Source: Rattus norvegicus
Taxonomy: Eukaryota > Chordata > Mammalia > Rodentia > Muridae
Direction: 5' to 3'
Assembly (NCBI RefSeq): GCF_036323735.1
Contig: NC_086036.1
Location: 37,113,064-37,177,063 of the forward strand
Length of the DNA: 64,000 bases
Below the pieces are notes generated by a model. That model saw only the letters and a list, made by a program, of their open reading frames with translations, had not been told where the DNA came from and did not search any database. A program made the position numbers and the translations under genes. Below, piece after piece: positions 60,312 through 64,000 of this stretch; within the stretch, counting starts at the first letter, position 1; every line of letters begins with the position of its first letter.

Positions 60312-60654
60312 CTGTGGTGGCAGAGGAAAGGTACCCACAGTTAGACAAGCTCATTTCCTTGCCGTTCTTTCTGTGATTAGAATAGCCATGTCACCCAAAA
60401 GTCAACACTTCCAAGAATGGGAGTGCCTTAATTTCAGGAACAACAGACCTCAGTTAGGGTCTTATACAAGCTGGTGATATGGTCATGATAGGGTCACTCT
60501 ACAGAGAATGGGGAAAGCCATTCATTTGAGGAGTAGAACCAGAATTAGATGGTAAATTCAGGGTAGGAAATGTAGCTATTTATTCTAAGTGCTTTTCCTG
60601 TGTTACTTGGCTGACAGGAATGAGGAGGCCTGATTCAACACAACAGACAAAGTC

Positions 60655-60705
60655 TGAGCAGGAGACTGAGGCAGGGGGATTGCAAAATCCTGTCTAGAAC
60701 AAAAC
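60655..60705 (+). mobile_element. Short B1-like fragment
   Basis: GAGCAGGAGACTGAGGCAGG followed by GGGGATTGCAAAATCCTGTC and A-rich sequence; a B1-type middle/tail piece only. Confidence 0.4.
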
Positions 60706-60771
60706 AAAATCCTACAAGTTAATTAAAACAGAACAAAAAAATCTATAGGTACAATGGACTCAAAGAAAGGA

Positions 60772-60847
60772 GGGAGATCAAGGCTGGATACGGCTCAGTG
60801 GTGGAGTGCTTGCCTAATCTATAGACAGCCCTTCTATCCCTCAGCAA
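60772..60847 (+). mobile_element. ID-like SINE, plus strand
   Basis: AGGCTGGATACGGCTCAGTG, GTGGAGTGCTTGCCTAATCT and ATCCCTCAGCAAAGAAAG follow the ID/tRNA-Ala order. Diverged. Confidence 0.6.
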
Positions 60848-63800
60848 AGAAAGGGAGAGCTGATTTTATTAGTTGGTTCTTCTGTTGGTTTTCTTGCTAT
60901 GGACTCCTTCCTTACCAGAGAGCCTCAACTGCCTGAGTATGTGCAGACTCTTACTGAGAATAAAATCAGATTTCTGATGTTACGCTGTGCTCCAAAGAGC
61001 AAACCTGCATCCAGCCAGACCCCATTCCCCAGCCATCTTGCTCAGGTTAATAGAAGCTGGAATGAAAGTTCTTTAGGAGTTTTAAGTGGGGAGGCAAGCC
61101 CTATGATCAGAATCTGAACTCTGCATTCCGATTACAGGATTTGGCTACATAGGCTCCTGCCCCAGCTAGAGATTCTCTGGTTCTCCAGGCCAAAGATGGG
61201 AGAACCGCAACACACATTCAACACACCCCCTCTGCACCCAACTCAGAGGCAACTCCCAGAAGCCTTTGCCTGCCCAGGCACTGTAGACACCTGCCTTCCC
61301 TTGGTAGCCTGGGTATCCCAGGCCAATCACCCCTGCCCCTCCTGTACCCCCAGTGCTATGTATTTAGAAATGGAATCATAAGAAATTCTTCCTCTCATAA
61401 GCATTCTACAGCTTCCCCCAGGACTGATGTGAGTTGAGAGCAGACATATTTACTAAGGATGGCATGTCCTGGCAGTACACAGTTCAGCTCTTAAGATCGC
61501 CTGCACTTCAGCTTTCGAAAGTCAGGTTTTCTGCACCCTGCCCGGCTGTGTCAGAGGTGGGCAGTGGCTTCAAAGAGCTTACATTCTTTAGATTCCACCA
61601 GCACTGTGACTAACTTAATTGCACACAGGCTACAAATAAACAGATCAATCACTGATTTGAAACCAGGAACATTTGAAATTTAAAAAGGAAATGCCAAGCA
61701 ATCTGGTGGTATTTTCGTCTGGTGTAGGGTGAGGGCCCCTCTGAAAAGGTCACTCTGCCATTCAGATACAAGGTTTATGTGATAGTTTCTTAACACAAAT
61801 ATCACTTTGCTCCCACACTATACAATCTTTTTGAGGTTTGTTTTGAGTTTGAAGAGAAAGATTCAGTCCCTTTGGTGTCTGGGGTTGTTGCTGAAGTCCC
61901 CCAGCATCAATTCTGGCATGTCATCTGGCTATGTGGTGCTTGGAGAATACACACCACCTAATCCCTGGTGAGGATTATCAAACACATGGACGACTGACCT
62001 GTGCTTTAAGAGACATGGGTGTAGATGGGTGGGTCCCAACTGAGAGCCTGGTCTGCTTCCTACCTAGCTCACTCTCTTACATCTGTGACTGTCTACAGGG
62101 CTCCGGACGATGAAATCACCAAGTTGGCATGAAATACTACTGACCCTCCCCACAAGGTAAAGAACTATGTCACATAGGAGACACACAAAGTCGCTAATTC
62201 CACCATAGTCACACCAGAAGAATCCACAATAGCATCATACTGTTGGGGGGACTGCCGAACTGGGAGCCAAAATACTCTTTTTGTCCCCTTGGCTCTCTGG
62301 ATCACTGCATGTACACAGGGCAGACAAGTGCCTCTTCAGATGGAAGGCACCCTGATGGAAGCCAGGTCTCAAAGAGTCTTCTGAATTCGGTGGTGGCCTC
62401 TACAGACAAACATGAAAGAGCAGATACATAGGCATGGCTTCTACTTGCTGAGATCTACCTATGTGCCTCCAATTTAACAAACATTTGTGCCGGATGTTAA
62501 CTTTGTGACCCCCATGTTGCTTCACACACCATAGGCTCTGAAGACAAGGAACACAAGGGTAGGTCCTCTGGTGCTCAGCTGGGGCAAGTACAAGAGGGAG
62601 TCACTGTCTTAAGGCTTCACACAGCACCAGACACTATAGGCATGACACAGCACCCTGCTATCCTATACAAGATCATACATGACAGTAATTTTCAGGTTTT
62701 TTTAATGGATAAAAAGTTTACTTAAAAGAATTTCTCATGCATGATGAGAGAAATGAATTGTAACCAAACTATAAACTAGAAGAGAACTTCTAATGGAAGG
62801 AGGGCTGCCTTGAGGTTCTAATTTGTTCTCAGTACTTTTAATCCAATGAGTAGTTTGTAAAGGGAGTTATCTTTTGTATTAAGGAAACAATAGAAAGTCA
62901 GGCAAAGGCATAATAACTAAAAAGACTTGTTTTCTTTTCTGTCTCAGTCCATGTCCCCATCGCCAGCCCTTTTGATAGAAAGAAGACAGAATAAAATGTG
63001 TTCATTGTTGTCTCTTTCTCAGCAGAGGCACAGAGGGCAGGACTGCCAACAGGGGTCCCCTACCTGCACCCCACAGCCCTAGGAAACTCTCAAGACATGG
63101 ACATTCCTCTTTGCCAGCCCCATTTAAAGCTAACAGTAACAAAGAGGCTTCTCAGATTAAATCCTTCATAGACCACACAGAGGTGCCTATGGTACCTGGT
63201 GGCAGCACAGGCAACAGCATACTGCTGTTTTCTGCCATTTCCCAAGACTTCAAAGTTAGGCCTCTTTAATTTATTTCATTATTATAATTATTTAATCTCT
63301 TTTCTCCTCCTTCTTCATTTTACTTGTGCCTGTGTGCACGGGTGAATGCAAGCCATGGCACAAAAGGGTGCAAGATCAGAAGAAAACCTTCAGGGTTTGG
63401 TCTCCTCTTTCCATCATGGTGTCTAGGCTTTGAACTTGGGTTTTTAGGTTTGTGTGGCCAAGTGCTTTTACCCGCTAGGCCATCTAATAGTCCTATCTGT
63501 GAAATGTTCCCCAGGAGCCTATGCGAAGTGGATGTGGAACCTTTGTCACAGTCTGTATACATTTGGATTTCAGGCATAACATTATCATGTTTCTAGTGAT
63601 AAAAGCTGTGGATTCTCTAGGTTATTTCTGAGTCAGCTTCACACTCTCCTGTACTATGTGCACTGAAATGCAATGTACCACCTGGACATTTAGCTGTTAG
63701 GTAATTGTCAAGTTAGGCAGTTGTTATTTTTAGACAGTTCATTCCATGAGTAGAACTAGCCATAAGGATGAGCTAGCTTAACTTTTGACAGCTAAGGTGT

Positions 63801-63979
63801 CTGGCCCTAGGGCCCAAGTGAGGGCTGAGCAGACAGACTCTCCTGGAGGTTTTTCCACACTAAGTGGATGAGCAGCCCCTTACATTATCAGCCAGGAGAC
63901 AGCAGGCTTCATACTTTTTAAGATGTCATTGGAATCCATCAGCCCTACAATGTGATGAGTGGCCTCTGGGGGCCCTTAC

Positions 63980-64000
63980 CTCTATTCTGCTATTACTAAC
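63980..64000 (-). CDS. Mcc: Possible 3' end of an upstream Mcc exon cut by the window edge
   Basis: At the right edge the minus strand shows a strong donor, GAG|GTAAGG, with GT at 63979-63978. The 21 bases before it are open in the phase that would join the LHLAALASLKGD exon (phase 0), reading VSNSRIE. This could be the end of a 5' exon of a longer Mcc isoform. It does not match the short isoform's residues before LH as I remember them, so it is either an alternative exon or a chance donor in intron. Only seven codons are visible, so this call is weak. Confidence 0.33.

Larger units (their letters stand above)
60312..63979 (-). other. Mcc: Mcc intron upstream of the LHLAALASL exon
   Basis: Sequence upstream of the acceptor at 60312-60313. 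It contains a short B1-like piece and an ID-like SINE near 60.66-60.85 kb. From 60.9 kb to the right edge I see no repeat I can name and no exon except the possible donor at 63,979. In particular, no minus-strand frame resembles the short-isoform first exon as I remember it. Small open frames of 60-90 codons show no coding features. Confidence 0.7.

Noticed and set aside
60312..64000. Search for the short-isoform first coding exon of Mcc
   Set aside because: No minus-strand frame matching the short-isoform N-terminus as I remember it; it presumably lies outside the window.
1..64000. CRISPR arrays, bacterial operons, tRNA/rRNA genes, complete retroviruses
   Set aside because: Nothing of the kind is present; tandem repeats lack spacer structure, tRNA-like sequences belong to SINEs, and only LTR remnants without internal genes are seen.

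Overview
The window is mammalian nuclear DNA from a rodent, most likely rat (Rattus). This rests on two full-length-sized LINE-1 elements of the rat type with two further truncated copies, on B1, B2/B3 and ID SINEs, on rodent URR1 (hAT-Charlie) DNA transposon copies, on a rodent MaLR LTR and on many (CA)n/(TG)n tracts. There is no prokaryotic gene structure, no CRISPR array and no viral genome.

The host gene is Mcc (mutated in colorectal cancers, a coiled-coil Wnt/cell-polarity regulator), transcribed on the minus strand. Four consecutive internal coding exons are visible in transcript order: 60311-60198 (114 nt), 37755-37613 (143 nt), 15667-15525 (143 nt) and 1814-1651 (164 nt). All have GT-AG boundaries with matching phases and together encode about 188 codons of the N-terminal part of the short MCC isoform. 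Exons further 3' lie left of base 1. Exons further 5' lie right of the window, apart from a possible exon end at 63980-64000. Everything else is intron.

Layout: 1-15.7 kb holds two exons, scattered SINEs, one URR1 element, a compound trinucleotide repeat, a 36-bp tandem repeat and a cluster of perfect inverted repeats. 15.7-37.6 kb is one intron with a MaLR LTR (16.2 kb), a full-length but broken L1 (copy 1, 18,467-24,882) and a 5'-truncated broken L1 (copy 2, 26,259-32,427). 37.6-60.2 kb is the next intron. It carries a very young full-length L1 (copy 3, 37,875-44,291) 119 bp upstream of an Mcc exon, a B2 SINE in the same target site, a 5'-truncated L1 (copy 4, 45,748-48,892) in the head of an ID SINE, older minus-strand L1 pieces, two URR1 pieces, a long inverted repeat and a minisatellite. 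60.3-64 kb is mostly single-copy intron.

All four young L1s are antisense to Mcc, the orientation usually tolerated in introns. L1 copy 3 is the most notable object: ORF1 is intact and ORF2 is broken by one nonsense codon, and its 5' end faces the nearby Mcc exon, so any antisense promoter would fire into Mcc in the sense direction. I found no undescribed multi-gene system. The real novelty candidates are insertion-site architectures and unusual tandem or inverted repeats.
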